Of a DNA stretch of 64,000 nucleotides, positions 1-8,974 are shown one piece after another; position 1 is the stretch's first letter; each line of letters starts with the position of its first letter. The stretch covers positions 1,674,001-1,738,000 of the forward strand of contig JBBCGI010000001.1 of assembly GCA_037200975.1 (NCBI GenBank). The letters run 5' to 3'. Under the pieces are notes generated by a model. It saw only the letters and a list, made by a program, of their open reading frames with translations, did no database searches and was not told the origin of the DNA. This stretch comes from Pseudomonadota bacterium. Its GTDB lineage: Bacteria > Pseudomonadota > Gammaproteobacteria > Steroidobacterales > Steroidobacteraceae. The position numbers and the translations under genes were made by a program.

Positions 1-105
1 GAATGGCAGCGCGATGAGCCACACCAGTGGCCACAACAACAACGCCAGGATCGCGACCGGCCAGCAGACAACCAGCAGCAGGCACCACAAGAGAAACTTG
101 ATCAT
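1..105 (-). CDS. Small hydrophobic membrane protein, partial (3' end outside window)
   Basis: An open frame reads leftward from an ATG at 105 and leaves the window still open after 35 codons. The visible part is almost wholly hydrophobic (starts MIKFLLWCLLLVVCWPVAI) and forms one or two membrane spans rich in Leu, Trp and Pro. Short inner-membrane proteins of this kind are common and uncharacterised in gammaproteobacteria. Its start lies 21 bp from the divergent degQ start. No function can be assigned. Confidence 0.55.
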   Translation of the reverse strand, partial: MIKFLLWCLLLVVCWPVAILALLLWPLVWLIALPF

Positions 106-126
106 CGTTTGAGTATCCTCTTCGTC

Positions 127-1524
127 ATGTTCATTCGTCCAAACACCTTCTCGCTCGCGCTGGCCGCCGTCGCCGCCATGCTCACTCTCGCCGGCCACGC
201 GGCATTGCCCCAGGCAGTAGGTGACGCCCCGGTGCCGACGCTCGCGCCCATGATCAAGCGCGTCTCGCCGGCCGTCGTGAACATCGCCACCCGCGGCACC
301 ATCCGCGAACGCTCGCCGCAGAATCCGCTCCTCGAGGACCCCTTCTTCCGCCGCTTCTTCGACATACCGGACATGGGCCCCCGCGAGCGCCAGTTCCAGA
401 GCGCAGGTTCCGGCGTCATCTTTGATGCAAAAAACGGGTATATCGTTACAAACGCGCATGTCGTTGATAACGCGACTGAAATCACCGTAACCCTGCAAGA
501 CGGGCGGGATCTGACCGCCACCGTGGTCGGCAGTGACGTGCCCTCGGACGTCGCGGTGCTCAAAGTGCCGTCCGACACGCTGGTCCAGGTCGCGCTGGGC
601 GACTCCACCAAACTCGAGGTCGGCGACTTCGTGGTCGCCATCGGCAATCCGTTCGGCCTGCAGCACACGGTGACCTCCGGCATCGTCAGCGGCCTCGGCC
701 GCAGCGGTATCAACCCAGACGGCTACGAAGATTTCATCCAGACCGACGCGTCGATCAATCCGGGCAACTCGGGTGGCGCGTTGGTGAACCTGCGCGGCGA
801 ATTGGTCGGCATCAACAGTGCCATCCTGTCGCGCTCGGGCGGCAACATCGGCATCGGCTTCGCGATCCCGGTGAACATGGCCCACAGCATCATGGACCAG
901 CTGATCAAGTTCGGTTCGGTGAAGCGCGGGTTGTTAGGCGTGAACATCTATTCGCTGACGCCCGACATGGCGAAGTCGCTGAACATTCCCAACACCCAGG
1001 GCGTGCTGGTGTCGCAGGTGACTGACGGCTCCGCGGCCGACAAGGCCGGTATCAAGCCGGGCGACGTCATCACCAGCATCAACGGTCAGACGATCAAGTC
1101 GAACAGCGAGCTGCGCAACGCAATCGGCCTCTCGCGCGTCGGCGACAAGCTGGACGTCGCCATCATTCGCGATCGCAAGCCGCAGCACATCGTCGCGGTC
1201 ATCAACGATCTGCCGGCCACCCCACCGGCCGTGGCCGGCAAATCCGGCGCGGGTACCGCCACCGATACCAACCTGATTCACCCGAGCCTGGTGGGCGCCA
1301 CACTTACGGATGCCCCGGACGGCGGCGTCGCGCTGCGGACCGTGGAACCGCGCAGCGCAGCGGACCTCGCCAAGCTTCGAACCGGCGACCGGATCGTGGG
1401 CGTCAATGGACGGACCATCGCGAACGTCAAGGAGCTGCGCGAAGTCGCCAAGCGCGGCGGCACGCTCGTGCTCACCATTCAGCGCGGGCCCACGCTCATC
1501 CTGGTGCCGCTGCGCTCGCCCTGA
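127..1524 (+). CDS. degQ: DegP/DegQ-type periplasmic serine protease
   Basis: Trypsin-like protease of the HtrA family that degrades or holds misfolded periplasmic proteins. The 465-residue product begins with a cleavable signal peptide (about residues 1-25, hydrophobic core then AGHA). The triad is visible: His111 in TNAHVVDNA, Asp141 in SDVAVLKV and Ser215 in NPGNSGGAL. Two PDZ domains follow (about 265-355 and 375-460). The length fits DegQ (about 455) rather than the longer Q-linker DegP. A TTG at 109 would add six residues, but the ATG at 127 gives the cleaner signal peptide. An FAD oxidoreductase follows 13 bp downstream, probably co-transcribed. The DegQ/DegP distinction is less certain than the family. 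Confidence 0.93.
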   Translation: MFIRPNTFSLALAAVAAMLTLAGHAALPQAVGDAPVPTLAPMIKRVSPAVVNIATRGTIRERSPQNPLLEDPFFRRFFDIPDMGPRERQFQSAGSGVIFDAKNGYIVTNAHVVDNATEITVTLQDGRDLTATVVGSDVPSDVAVLKVPSDTLVQVALGDSTKLEVGDFVVAIGNPFGLQHTVTSGIVSGLGRSGINPDGYEDFIQTDASINPGNSGGALVNLRGELVGINSAILSRSGGNIGIGFAIPVNMAHSIMDQLIKFGSVKRGLLGVNIYSLTPDMAKSLNIPNTQGVLVSQVTDGSAADKAGIKPGDVITSINGQTIKSNSELRNAIGLSRVGDKLDVAIIRDRKPQHIVAVINDLPATPPAVAGKSGAGTATDTNLIHPSLVGATLTDAPDGGVALRTVEPRSAADLAKLRTGDRIVGVNGRTIANVKELREVAKRGGTLVLTIQRGPTLILVPLRSP

Positions 1525-1537
1525 GTCGGCGTACCCG

Positions 1538-2761
1538 ATGCTCGACGTACTCGTAATCGGCGCCGGCCCCGCCGGCTCCATGGTATCGGCGCTGCTCGCA
1601 CGGCGCGGCTTCAAGGTGCTGGTGCTCGAGCGCCAACTATTCCCGCGCTTTTCCATCGGTGAAAGCCTGCTCGCCTACAGCGCGCAGATGCTCAGCGAGA
1701 CCGGCCTGCTCGAAGCCGTGCAGGTCAGAAGTTTCCAGTACAAGAACGGCGCGGTGTTCGATCGCGACGGCCGCACCTCGGAATTCAATTTCGCCGACAA
1801 GTCGAGCGCCGGGCTGGGATTCACGTTCCAGGTGCAGCGCGCGGATTTCGACGACACGCTGGCGCGCGAGGCGTTGAAAGCCGGCGCCGAGATCCGTTTC
1901 GAGGTCGAGATCACGGCCGTCGATTTCAGCGGCGAGAAGCCGCGGGTGACCAGCCGCGCCGCCGACGGCAGCGTTGACATCCACGAACCGCGGTTCGTGC
2001 TCGATGCCTCCGGCTTCGGCCGCACGCTGCCCAAACTACTCGACCTGCATCGGCCATCGGCATTCCCGTCGCGCGCCGCGATCTTCTGCCATGTGAAGGA
2101 CAACACCGTCGCCGGCGCCTTCGATCGCCAGAAGATCCGTGCGGGCATCCATCCGGACAACCACGAGATCTGGTCCTGGCTGATTCCTTTTTCGGATGGC
2201 AACGCGTCGGTGGGCATCGTCTCGTCGATCGAGCACCACAAGGCGCGCAACGGAACGCTCGAAGAGCAGTTCTGGCAGGCGCTGGGCCAGGAGCCGCGGC
2301 TGCTCGACTTGCTGTCGAAGGCGAAGACCGTGCGGCCGGTCGGCGAGCTGATCGGCTACGCCGCCACCGTGACCCGGCTGCACGGCAAACATTTCGCGCT
2401 GCTGGGCAATGCCGCCGAATTCCTCGACCCGATCTTCTCCTCGGGCGTCACGATCGCGATGAAGTCCGCGATCCTCGCGGCCGGCGTGCTCGAGAGGCAG
2501 CTCAAGGGCGAAAGCGTCGACTGGGAACGCGAGTTCGCCGACGAGCTCAACTACGGCGTCGAGACCTTTCGCAATTTCGTCGCGGGCTGGTACGACGGCA
2601 GCCTGCAGGACGTCATCTTCTATCCGCGCCAGACGCCCAACATCCGCCGCATGATCTGCGCAGTCCTGGCCGGTTATGCCTGGGACCGCGACAACCCGTA
2701 CACCGGGCCGCAATCGGGCCGGCGGCTGCGCGCGCTGGCGGAGATCTGCCGGAGTAGATAG
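1538..2761 (+). CDS. FAD-dependent oxidoreductase of the halogenase/geranylgeranyl-reductase superfamily
   Basis: A 407-residue flavoprotein. The N-terminal Rossmann motif GAGPAG (residues 8-13) binds the ADP part of FAD. It is followed by FPRFSIGES (35-43), typical of flavin-dependent halogenase-like and alkylhalidase-like enzymes. A second FAD motif lies near residue 290 (GNAAEFLDPIFSSG). The WxWxIP halogenase signature appears only as WSWLIP near residue 210, so halogenation is possible but not shown. The frame is open well upstream, overlapping the end of degQ in another frame, but that part would be PDZ antiframe. The ATG at 1538 starts exactly at the conserved fold. Substrate unknown. 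Confidence 0.85.
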   Translation: MLDVLVIGAGPAGSMVSALLARRGFKVLVLERQLFPRFSIGESLLAYSAQMLSETGLLEAVQVRSFQYKNGAVFDRDGRTSEFNFADKSSAGLGFTFQVQRADFDDTLAREALKAGAEIRFEVEITAVDFSGEKPRVTSRAADGSVDIHEPRFVLDASGFGRTLPKLLDLHRPSAFPSRAAIFCHVKDNTVAGAFDRQKIRAGIHPDNHEIWSWLIPFSDGNASVGIVSSIEHHKARNGTLEEQFWQALGQEPRLLDLLSKAKTVRPVGELIGYAATVTRLHGKHFALLGNAAEFLDPIFSSGVTIAMKSAILAAGVLERQLKGESVDWEREFADELNYGVETFRNFVAGWYDGSLQDVIFYPRQTPNIRRMICAVLAGYAWDRDNPYTGPQSGRRLRALAEICRSR

Positions 2762-2788
2762 CCGCGGCGCGCCGGGCCCGTTCGCTCT

Positions 2789-3514
2789 TTACAGGACGCG
2801 CGTCGGCAGGGTCCGGTCCGCGATCTCTTCCATCGAGGTGGACAACACCTTGCGCAGCCGCTGGAATTGAAACTCGTATTGCACGAGATCACGCGCCGCG
2901 AGCCGCAGGTATTTGCGCAGGTGCGGATTCAGGTGCCGGTGGATGGACTCCGGTGGCACCTTGCGCAGCAGGCAGAACATCGCCAGCGCATGCACCAGCT
3001 CACCCTCGTTCAGATGGAAGTCGGACGTGTGTACGGCCGAGTTCGCCATGAACAGGCCGAAGCCCATGAACACCGCCGCGATGTCCACGGCCGGCTCGAG
3101 CAATGCATCGCCGCCGGGCACCGGTTCTTCGAAGGTGTCGACCAGAAAATGTGCCAGCTCGCGCGAGAACGTTGCCACCAGCGACATCGGCTCGAGCGTA
3201 TCGGGCCGGTAGGTGATGATCGGGATGCGATCGGTGTTGCCCGTGTTGGTGCGCGGCTTTTCTGTCTGCGGCTCCACCGCGCACGGCCACTCGGACATGC
3301 CGGCGTGATCGCGCACGCGGCGGAACAAGGCACTGACACCCGCGTGCCCGCTCATGCCGCGATCGGGAAAATGATCCTCGGTGGGCAGCACCAGCGTGGT
3401 CTCGATGAACTTCGGAAAGCCGCCGCTGCTGCGCAGCAGCCACGCGAACGTGTCGAACTGCCAGTCGCGGCGCGACGCATCGAGAAACGGCTTCGGTTTG
3501 TTGAGCGTGGGCAA
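2789..3514 (-). CDS. Conserved hypothetical protein with a degenerate zincin-like motif
   Basis: A 241-residue soluble protein with no signal peptide. Residues 114-160 (ATFSRELAHFLV, then LLEPAVDIAAVFMGFGLF) have the layout of minor zinc metallopeptidase-like proteins, where HExxH is followed by an Asp/Glu-rich helix running into FxGFGxFxANS. Here the first metal His is replaced by Arg118, leaving RELAH, so classical zinc hydrolysis is doubtful. The frame starts with TTG at 3514 and no clear Shine-Dalgarno, so the start is uncertain. It is convergent with the FAD oxidoreductase upstream. Function unknown. Confidence 0.7.
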   Translation of the reverse strand: MPTLNKPKPFLDASRRDWQFDTFAWLLRSSGGFPKFIETTLVLPTEDHFPDRGMSGHAGVSALFRRVRDHAGMSEWPCAVEPQTEKPRTNTGNTDRIPIITYRPDTLEPMSLVATFSRELAHFLVDTFEEPVPGGDALLEPAVDIAAVFMGFGLFMANSAVHTSDFHLNEGELVHALAMFCLLRKVPPESIHRHLNPHLRKYLRLAARDLVQYEFQFQRLRKVLSTSMEEIADRTLPTRVL

Positions 3515-3576
3515 GCGCGGCGATCATGCCACGCGCTTCGCGCGCGGCTGCATGCCAATTTATTGACGCAACATAA

Positions 3577-4626
3577 TCATTGCGCCTCGCTGGCGCACAC
3601 CTGTGCGCGCCGCTGGTCGCGCGGCAGCTTGGCGAGTTCGCGCGCCGCCGCATAGAAGCGCGGCAGGTCGTGGCCGTTCTGCGCGATCATCCGTTCGAAA
3701 CCCGGCACGCAGTCGTAATACGTCGCGAGTGAGGCGAGGCGCGCGTTGTTAGGCTTGCCTTCGAGCTCGGCGGCCAGGCCCGATTGCGTGCCGTAACGCG
3801 CATCGAGGGCTTTCAGTTCGCGCACCAGCGCCGCGAAAATCTCCGCCTTGTGCGCGCGCATCGCAACCGGCTCGAGCGGCGTGTGATACAGCGCCTCCAG
3901 CTGCGTGCGATACCGCGCCACGATGTGCATGGCCTCCGCCTGCCGCACGCGCCGCTTCTGGTACTTGTCGAGGTCCGCTTCGCGGCCGCGGAATTTCAGC
4001 CAGCGTGCCAACCCCTCGCGCTCCACCGCGACGGCAAACGCCTCGTTGAACGAGGTGTCATCCGGTATGTAGACCAGCTGGTGCGACAACTCATGGAACA
4101 TGATCGAGGCGAGCTCGTCGTCGCCGTAGCTCATCATCGTGTTGAGGATAGGGTCGTTGAACTTGCCGAGCGTGGAATACGCGGGCACGCCGCCGATCAT
4201 CGTGTCGAATCCTTCGTCGCGCAGGCGGGCGGCGAACTTTTCGGCGCTGGCCTCGTGAAAGTAACCGCGATAGGCCACGCAGCCGACCACCGGGAAACAC
4301 CACTCCTTGGGCTGGACCGAGAACTCCGGCGTCGCGACCACGCTCCAGACGACGTACTCGCGTTCGAGGTCCGCGTACGTGGTGTAGCTCTTGTTGTTAG
4401 GCAGCCCGAGCTCGCGCGCGGCGAACTCGCGCGCGGCCCGCACCGATTCCAGCCGGGCCTTGAGATCGGCCGGAGCGTGCGGGTCGGCGATGACGCGTGT
4501 TATCGGTTTGCGCGCCGTGAGGATCTGCAGCTGACCCTTGGCCGCCTGGGCGACGTACAGCGCCCCGCAGCCCTGGAAGACGAGGCTTGCGGCGACCAGA
4601 AGCGCCGGTCTGACTTTGGTTAACAT
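3577..4626 (-). CDS. Putative zinc aminopeptidase lipoprotein (DUF2265/PF10023 family)
   Basis: A 349-residue predicted lipoprotein. The signal peptide ends in a lipobox with Cys20 (VFQGC). The zinc-binding HELSH sits at 178-182, with the likely third ligand in NEAFAVAVE about 15 residues later. This is the gluzincin pattern of the proteobacterial predicted-aminopeptidase family, which is annotated from its motif and has little biochemical work behind it. Four cysteines (110, 116 and two near the C-terminus) could form disulfides, consistent with a periplasmic location. Its ATG lies only 7 bp from the divergent cca start. An alternative ATG three codons upstream would overlap cca. Confidence 0.85.
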   Translation of the reverse strand: MLTKVRPALLVAASLVFQGCGALYVAQAAKGQLQILTARKPITRVIADPHAPADLKARLESVRAAREFAARELGLPNNKSYTTYADLEREYVVWSVVATPEFSVQPKEWCFPVVGCVAYRGYFHEASAEKFAARLRDEGFDTMIGGVPAYSTLGKFNDPILNTMMSYGDDELASIMFHELSHQLVYIPDDTSFNEAFAVAVEREGLARWLKFRGREADLDKYQKRRVRQAEAMHIVARYRTQLEALYHTPLEPVAMRAHKAEIFAALVRELKALDARYGTQSGLAAELEGKPNNARLASLATYYDCVPGFERMIAQNGHDLPRFYAAARELAKLPRDQRRAQVCASEAQ

Positions 4627-4633
4627 GCGTGGC

Positions 4634-5866
4634 ATGCAAGTGTACTTGGTGGGCGGCGCGGTCCGGGACCGGTTGCTCGGGCGTGCAGTGTCCGAACGCG
4701 ACTGGGTCGTCGTGGGCGCCACTCCGGCCGAACTGGAACGCGCGGGCTACCTTCCGGTGGGCCGCGACTTCCCCGTCTTCCTGCATCCAAAAACCAAGGA
4801 AGAACACGCGCTGGCGCGGCTCGAGCGCAAGGTGGCTCCCGGATATCGCGGCTTCACCACCGAATTCTCACCCGACGTGAAACTCGAGGACGACCTGCGC
4901 CGCCGCGACCTGACCATCAATGCGATGGCCGAGGATGACGCGGGCAATATCGTCGACCCCTATGGCGGCCGGCAGGATCTCGACGCGCGGCTGCTGCGGC
5001 ACGTGTCCGAGGCGTTCGTCGAAGACCCGGTACGCATCCTGCGCGTGGCGCGGTTCGCCGCGCGTTACGCGCCGCTGGGTTTTCGGGTCGCCGATGAAAC
5101 ATTGGCGCTGATGCGCAAGATGGTCGCCGATGGCGAAGCCAACGCGCTGGTGGCCGAACGCGTGTGGACGGAAACGGAAAAGGCTCTCGGCGAGCCGCGG
5201 CCCGACGTATTCATCGGCGTGTTGCGCGACTGCGGCGCGTTGCAGGTCGTCTACCCGGAGATCGACGCATTGTTCGGTGTCCCGCAGCCCGAGAAATGGC
5301 ATCCCGAGATCGATACCGGCGTTCACCAATTGCTCGCGTTGCGTGCGGCGGTGAAGCTCGGCGGCGGCGGCGCCGCGCGTTTCGCGGTGCTCATGCACGA
5401 TCTCGGCAAGGGCGTGACGCCCGCCGAAATGTTGCCCTCGCATCACGGCCACGAGGAAACCGGCGTGGCGCTGGTCGAACAGTTGTGCGCGCGCCTGCGC
5501 GTGCCTAACCACCTGCGCGAACTGGGTGTCATGACCGCGCGTTTCCACACCCACGTGCATCGCGCGTTCGAGCTGCGCGCGGCGACGGTGTTGAGTACGC
5601 TGGAAAGCTGCGATGCGTTGCGGCGCCCGGAACGGTTCGCCGATTTCCTGCTGGCCTGCGAAGCGGACAAACGCGGCCGCAGCGGTCTGGAAGAGCAGCC
5701 CTACCCGCAACGCGCCTATTTCGCGCAGGCGCAGGCGGCGGCGGCGGCCGTTGCGATGTCCGCGGACGAACGGCGCGGCCTGACGGGCGAGCAGATCGGC
5801 CAGCAGCTGCGCAAGATGCGCATCGCGGCCATCGAAGAATTGAAGGCGGCCATACCAAAGACCTGA
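4634..5866 (+). CDS. cca: Multifunctional CCA protein (tRNA nucleotidyltransferase with HD domain)
   Basis: Adds or repairs the 3' CCA of tRNAs. The 410-residue length matches the long gammaproteobacterial form (E. coli 412). The start MQVYLVGGAVRD is the canonical N-terminus of the family. The catalytic nucleotidyltransferase signature follows (RDWVVVGATPAEL), then RRRDLTINAMA (about 93-103) for nucleotide selection, and the flexible loop RILRVARFAAR. The C-terminal half carries an HD phosphohydrolase domain (LMHDLGKG), which gives the phosphatase and phosphodiesterase activities of this class. An ATG three codons upstream is possible but adds residues not seen in homologues. It is divergent from the aminopeptidase gene. 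Confidence 0.96.
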   Translation: MQVYLVGGAVRDRLLGRAVSERDWVVVGATPAELERAGYLPVGRDFPVFLHPKTKEEHALARLERKVAPGYRGFTTEFSPDVKLEDDLRRRDLTINAMAEDDAGNIVDPYGGRQDLDARLLRHVSEAFVEDPVRILRVARFAARYAPLGFRVADETLALMRKMVADGEANALVAERVWTETEKALGEPRPDVFIGVLRDCGALQVVYPEIDALFGVPQPEKWHPEIDTGVHQLLALRAAVKLGGGGAARFAVLMHDLGKGVTPAEMLPSHHGHEETGVALVEQLCARLRVPNHLRELGVMTARFHTHVHRAFELRAATVLSTLESCDALRRPERFADFLLACEADKRGRSGLEEQPYPQRAYFAQAQAAAAAVAMSADERRGLTGEQIGQQLRKMRIAAIEELKAAIPKT

Positions 5867-5889
5867 ACCCGGTCGATCGAGGGGGCTCG

Positions 5890-8800
5890 ATGATGAAGAT
5901 GTCAGGCTGGTTTCTCCTGCTCGGCTTCGCGCTGTGCGCCGGCGCCCAACAACCCGCGCCCGCTTCCAATACCGCCGCCGCCGCGTCCCGCGACCTGTGG
6001 CTCGGCGACGAAGGCCGCTATGTGCGGCAATGGCTGTTGCTAGGCCCGGTGCGGGCCGCGCAGGCGGATGAAATCGCGAAGCCGGGCGCGGCCACTCAGA
6101 TCGGTTTACCAACACGCGGCACCGCGCAAAACTTCTCCGACGGCAGCGCCGCCAGCTGGCGCGCGCAGGGTTCGTACGGCGACATCCTCGATGGCTTCAG
6201 CGCCGCGGGCATGAAGGATGGCGAAGCCGGCATCGCGCTGGCCAGCATCGAGCGCGCCAATGCCGGCAATGCCCGGCTGCTGATCGGCGGAAACGTGCTC
6301 GGCGTGTGGGTCAACGGGCGGTGGATAGGCGGCACACAGAGCTCGCCCGCGTTCGTCATCGACGGCGCGACTTATGAGGCGCCCTTCAATCAGGGCACCA
6401 ACCTCGTCCTGCTACGCGTCGAAAGGCTCGATCGGCCGGTGCCGCTGACCCTGCGCGTGGTCGAACCGGGTTTCGTGAGCGAATCGGCAACCGGCATGGC
6501 GCCGTACCTGATGGAAGTCGGCGGCGCGCTGCAGGTGTTTCCGGGCACGACGTCGAACGCGAGCCAACCCACGATCGAATACGAGGCGATTGCGCCGGGC
6601 GGTCGCGTGCTCGGCACGCAGCGGGCCGGTCGCGCTGCGGCAGCGACATTCGATGCGACGCCATGGCCGGAAGGGCCGTACGAAATCCGTGTGCGCAGCC
6701 AGAACGCGCTGGGCGAGACCGTCATCGTTCACCTGCCCTGGTTCAAGGGCGATGCACAGGCCGCCGCGCAGCGCCTTCTCGAGGCCGCTGCCGCCCCGGG
6801 CGCCAGCGAGCAGGTGAAGATGCTGGCCGAGATGGCGCGCGATCGTCGCGACGGCGGCTGGCGCGAACTGCACTCCCCGCTGATGGAGTTCGCGGAGCTC
6901 GCGCTCGAGCGCGCCGGAAAGGTGGGTGGCGCCCGCAACAGCGGTTTCGTCCGGCTCGGCTGGACCGACGAGATCGACGGTTCGACACAGTTCTGCCGCG
7001 CCTATCTACCGGACACGTTCGAGGCCGGCAAGCCGCTGCCCGCGCTGCTGTTCCTGCACGGCTACAACCCGGCGAACCCGCCGTACGTGCGCTGGTGGTC
7101 GATCGCCGACCGCCACAACGGCGTGGCCGAACGCCACGACCTCATCGTTCTCGAGCCCATGGGCCGGGGCAACGTCGATTACCGCTGGATGGGTGAAGCC
7201 GACGTGCTGCGTTGCCTCGACGCGGCCACGCAGCGCTTCAAGATAGACCCGGAGCGCGTGTATCTCACGGGCGAATCCATGGGCGGCAACGGCACCTGGC
7301 TGATCGCCTCGCGTCATCCCGGCGTGTTCGCCGCGGCCGCGCCGGTGTTTGGCGGCTGGGATTACCGCATCAACGTCAACGGCTACAACTACACGAACCC
7401 CGAGGCGACGCGTCCGATGGAGCGTTTCCTGCACGAGGCGCACTCCTCGTTCGCCGGCGCCGAGGGCTTGCTCCATGTTCCGCTGTATGTGCTGCAAGGA
7501 GATCGCGACAACGCGGTGCCGGTGGAACAATCGCGACACGGCGTGCAGCTGCTGCAGCGCTGGGGTTATGACGTGCGTTACCGCGAGATTCCCGGCCGCG
7601 GGCACGAAGACCTGCGCGCCCGCGACGAAATCGCCGACTGGCTGCTCGAACACCGGCGCGTGACCGAGCCGCGCGAAGTGCGGCTGCGTTCGTACGACCT
7701 GGCCGGTGCCGCGGCGCACTGGCTCACGGTGTCGATGTGGCAGAACCCGTTCGAGATGATCGAGGCCCGCGCCCGCGTGGTGGACGGCGAGACCATCCGG
7801 ATCGACACGAAGAACGTGGCGAGTATCGTATTCAGCCCGCCACCCGGAATGCTCACGCAGCGTGGCAGCGGCAAGCTCAATGTCGTGTGGAATGGCCGCC
7901 GCTTTCTGTCGTCGCTGCCGAAGACTGGCGTCTACGGCGCTACGGCGCCGGGCTTCGAAGGCAGCGCGGGCGACAAAAATCGCGCCCGCGAAGGCCGGCT
8001 CAGCTACTTCTTCGACACACCGTTCGCCATCGTGATCGGAACGACTTCGAAGGACTCCGCCATGAATGCGGGGCTCGCCGCCAAGGCCGATGCCTTCGTC
8101 GACGTGTGGGAGCGCTGGCAACACGTCAAACCACGCGTGTATCGCGATACCGAGATCACGCCCGACGTCGCGCGGCGTTACTCGCTGCTGCTGCTGGGCG
8201 GCGCGACCGCGAACGCGGTGAGCGCGCGGCTCGCACCGCAGCTGCCGATCGCCGTCACGCCGGCCGCGATCACGATCGGCGGCCGCAAATTCGCGGCCCG
8301 CGATGCGGTCGCGCAGCTGATCTACCCGCACCCGGAGAATTCGCAGCGTTACGTGCTGCTGGTCGAGGCGACCTCACCTGCCGGCCTGCGTTACTGGAAC
8401 CCGCAGCAGTTCTGGCATGCGCTCAACGGCTTCCCGATGAATTTCTGGGACTGGACCATCGTCGACGGCCGGCACGTCACGCAGTCGCCCGGACTTTTGC
8501 CCGACCGCGGCTGGATCGCGGCGGGAATCTTCGATCGCCATTGGCGCCGCGACGATACGTTCACGGTGCCCGGCGATGCGGTGTTGCGCGCCCGCGCGCA
8601 CTTGCGTGCGCCGCCGCCGCCCGGCTTCAAACTACCGGGCGCGGCGCTGGACGCGCTCACCGGACGCTACCAGATCGACGCCGGGCAGATCGGCGGTGGC
8701 GGGCTGATCAACGTCGTGCGGGCGGGAGACACGATCAGCGCGAGCGCGCCCGAAGGCGGCCGCGCCTTCACGCTCGAGGCCGAAACCGGCGACGATTTCG

Positions 8801-8919
8801 CCATCTTCGGCCTGGGCACACCGGTGACGTTCCGGCGCGATGGCGCGGGCGCCGTCACCGGCCTGCAATATCACTACAACGGCCAGGAGATCGTCGCCAC
8901 GCGGCTCGGCGGTTCTTGA
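5890..8919 (+). CDS. Large secreted alpha/beta-hydrolase (PHB-depolymerase/esterase-like)
   Basis: A 1009-residue exported protein with a signal peptide over residues 1-20 (ends ALCAGAQQ). The N-terminal 330 residues form beta-rich sugar-binding-like modules. An alpha/beta-hydrolase of the polyhydroxybutyrate-depolymerase/prolyl-oligopeptidase type spans about 350-600, with a nucleophile elbow GESMGG, an acid in LQGDRDNAVPV and a His in GRGHEDLR. The remaining 400 residues contain another beta-rich domain and no recognised catalytic motif. A strong GAGGGGG Shine-Dalgarno precedes two ATGs (5890, 5893). It probably cleaves an ester or peptide outside the cytoplasm, but the substrate is unknown. 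Co-directional with cca. Confidence 0.82.
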   Translation: MMKMSGWFLLLGFALCAGAQQPAPASNTAAAASRDLWLGDEGRYVRQWLLLGPVRAAQADEIAKPGAATQIGLPTRGTAQNFSDGSAASWRAQGSYGDILDGFSAAGMKDGEAGIALASIERANAGNARLLIGGNVLGVWVNGRWIGGTQSSPAFVIDGATYEAPFNQGTNLVLLRVERLDRPVPLTLRVVEPGFVSESATGMAPYLMEVGGALQVFPGTTSNASQPTIEYEAIAPGGRVLGTQRAGRAAAATFDATPWPEGPYEIRVRSQNALGETVIVHLPWFKGDAQAAAQRLLEAAAAPGASEQVKMLAEMARDRRDGGWRELHSPLMEFAELALERAGKVGGARNSGFVRLGWTDEIDGSTQFCRAYLPDTFEAGKPLPALLFLHGYNPANPPYVRWWSIADRHNGVAERHDLIVLEPMGRGNVDYRWMGEADVLRCLDAATQRFKIDPERVYLTGESMGGNGTWLIASRHPGVFAAAAPVFGGWDYRINVNGYNYTNPEATRPMERFLHEAHSSFAGAEGLLHVPLYVLQGDRDNAVPVEQSRHGVQLLQRWGYDVRYREIPGRGHEDLRARDEIADWLLEHRRVTEPREVRLRSYDLAGAAAHWLTVSMWQNPFEMIEARARVVDGETIRIDTKNVASIVFSPPPGMLTQRGSGKLNVVWNGRRFLSSLPKTGVYGATAPGFEGSAGDKNRAREGRLSYFFDTPFAIVIGTTSKDSAMNAGLAAKADAFVDVWERWQHVKPRVYRDTEITPDVARRYSLLLLGGATANAVSARLAPQLPIAVTPAAITIGGRKFAARDAVAQLIYPHPENSQRYVLLVEATSPAGLRYWNPQQFWHALNGFPMNFWDWTIVDGRHVTQSPGLLPDRGWIAAGIFDRHWRRDDTFTVPGDAVLRARAHLRAPPPPGFKLPGAALDALTGRYQIDAGQIGGGGLINVVRAGDTISASAPEGGRAFTLEAETGDDFAIFGLGTPVTFRRDGAGAVTGLQYHYNGQEIVATRLGGS

Positions 8920-8974
8920 GGCGGGTATTCCGCACATCCCGTAAACTGCGCGCCCCGCAAGTGAAGAGACGCAC

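Noticed and set aside
1310-1537. N-terminal extension of the FAD oxidoreductase overlapping degQ
   Set aside because: It is in another frame of the degQ PDZ domain. The Rossmann fold starts exactly at ATG 1538.
4868-6115. Long minus-strand frame across cca
   Set aside because: It is antisense to the fully conserved Cca. Composition is Arg/Ala-rich without any domain.
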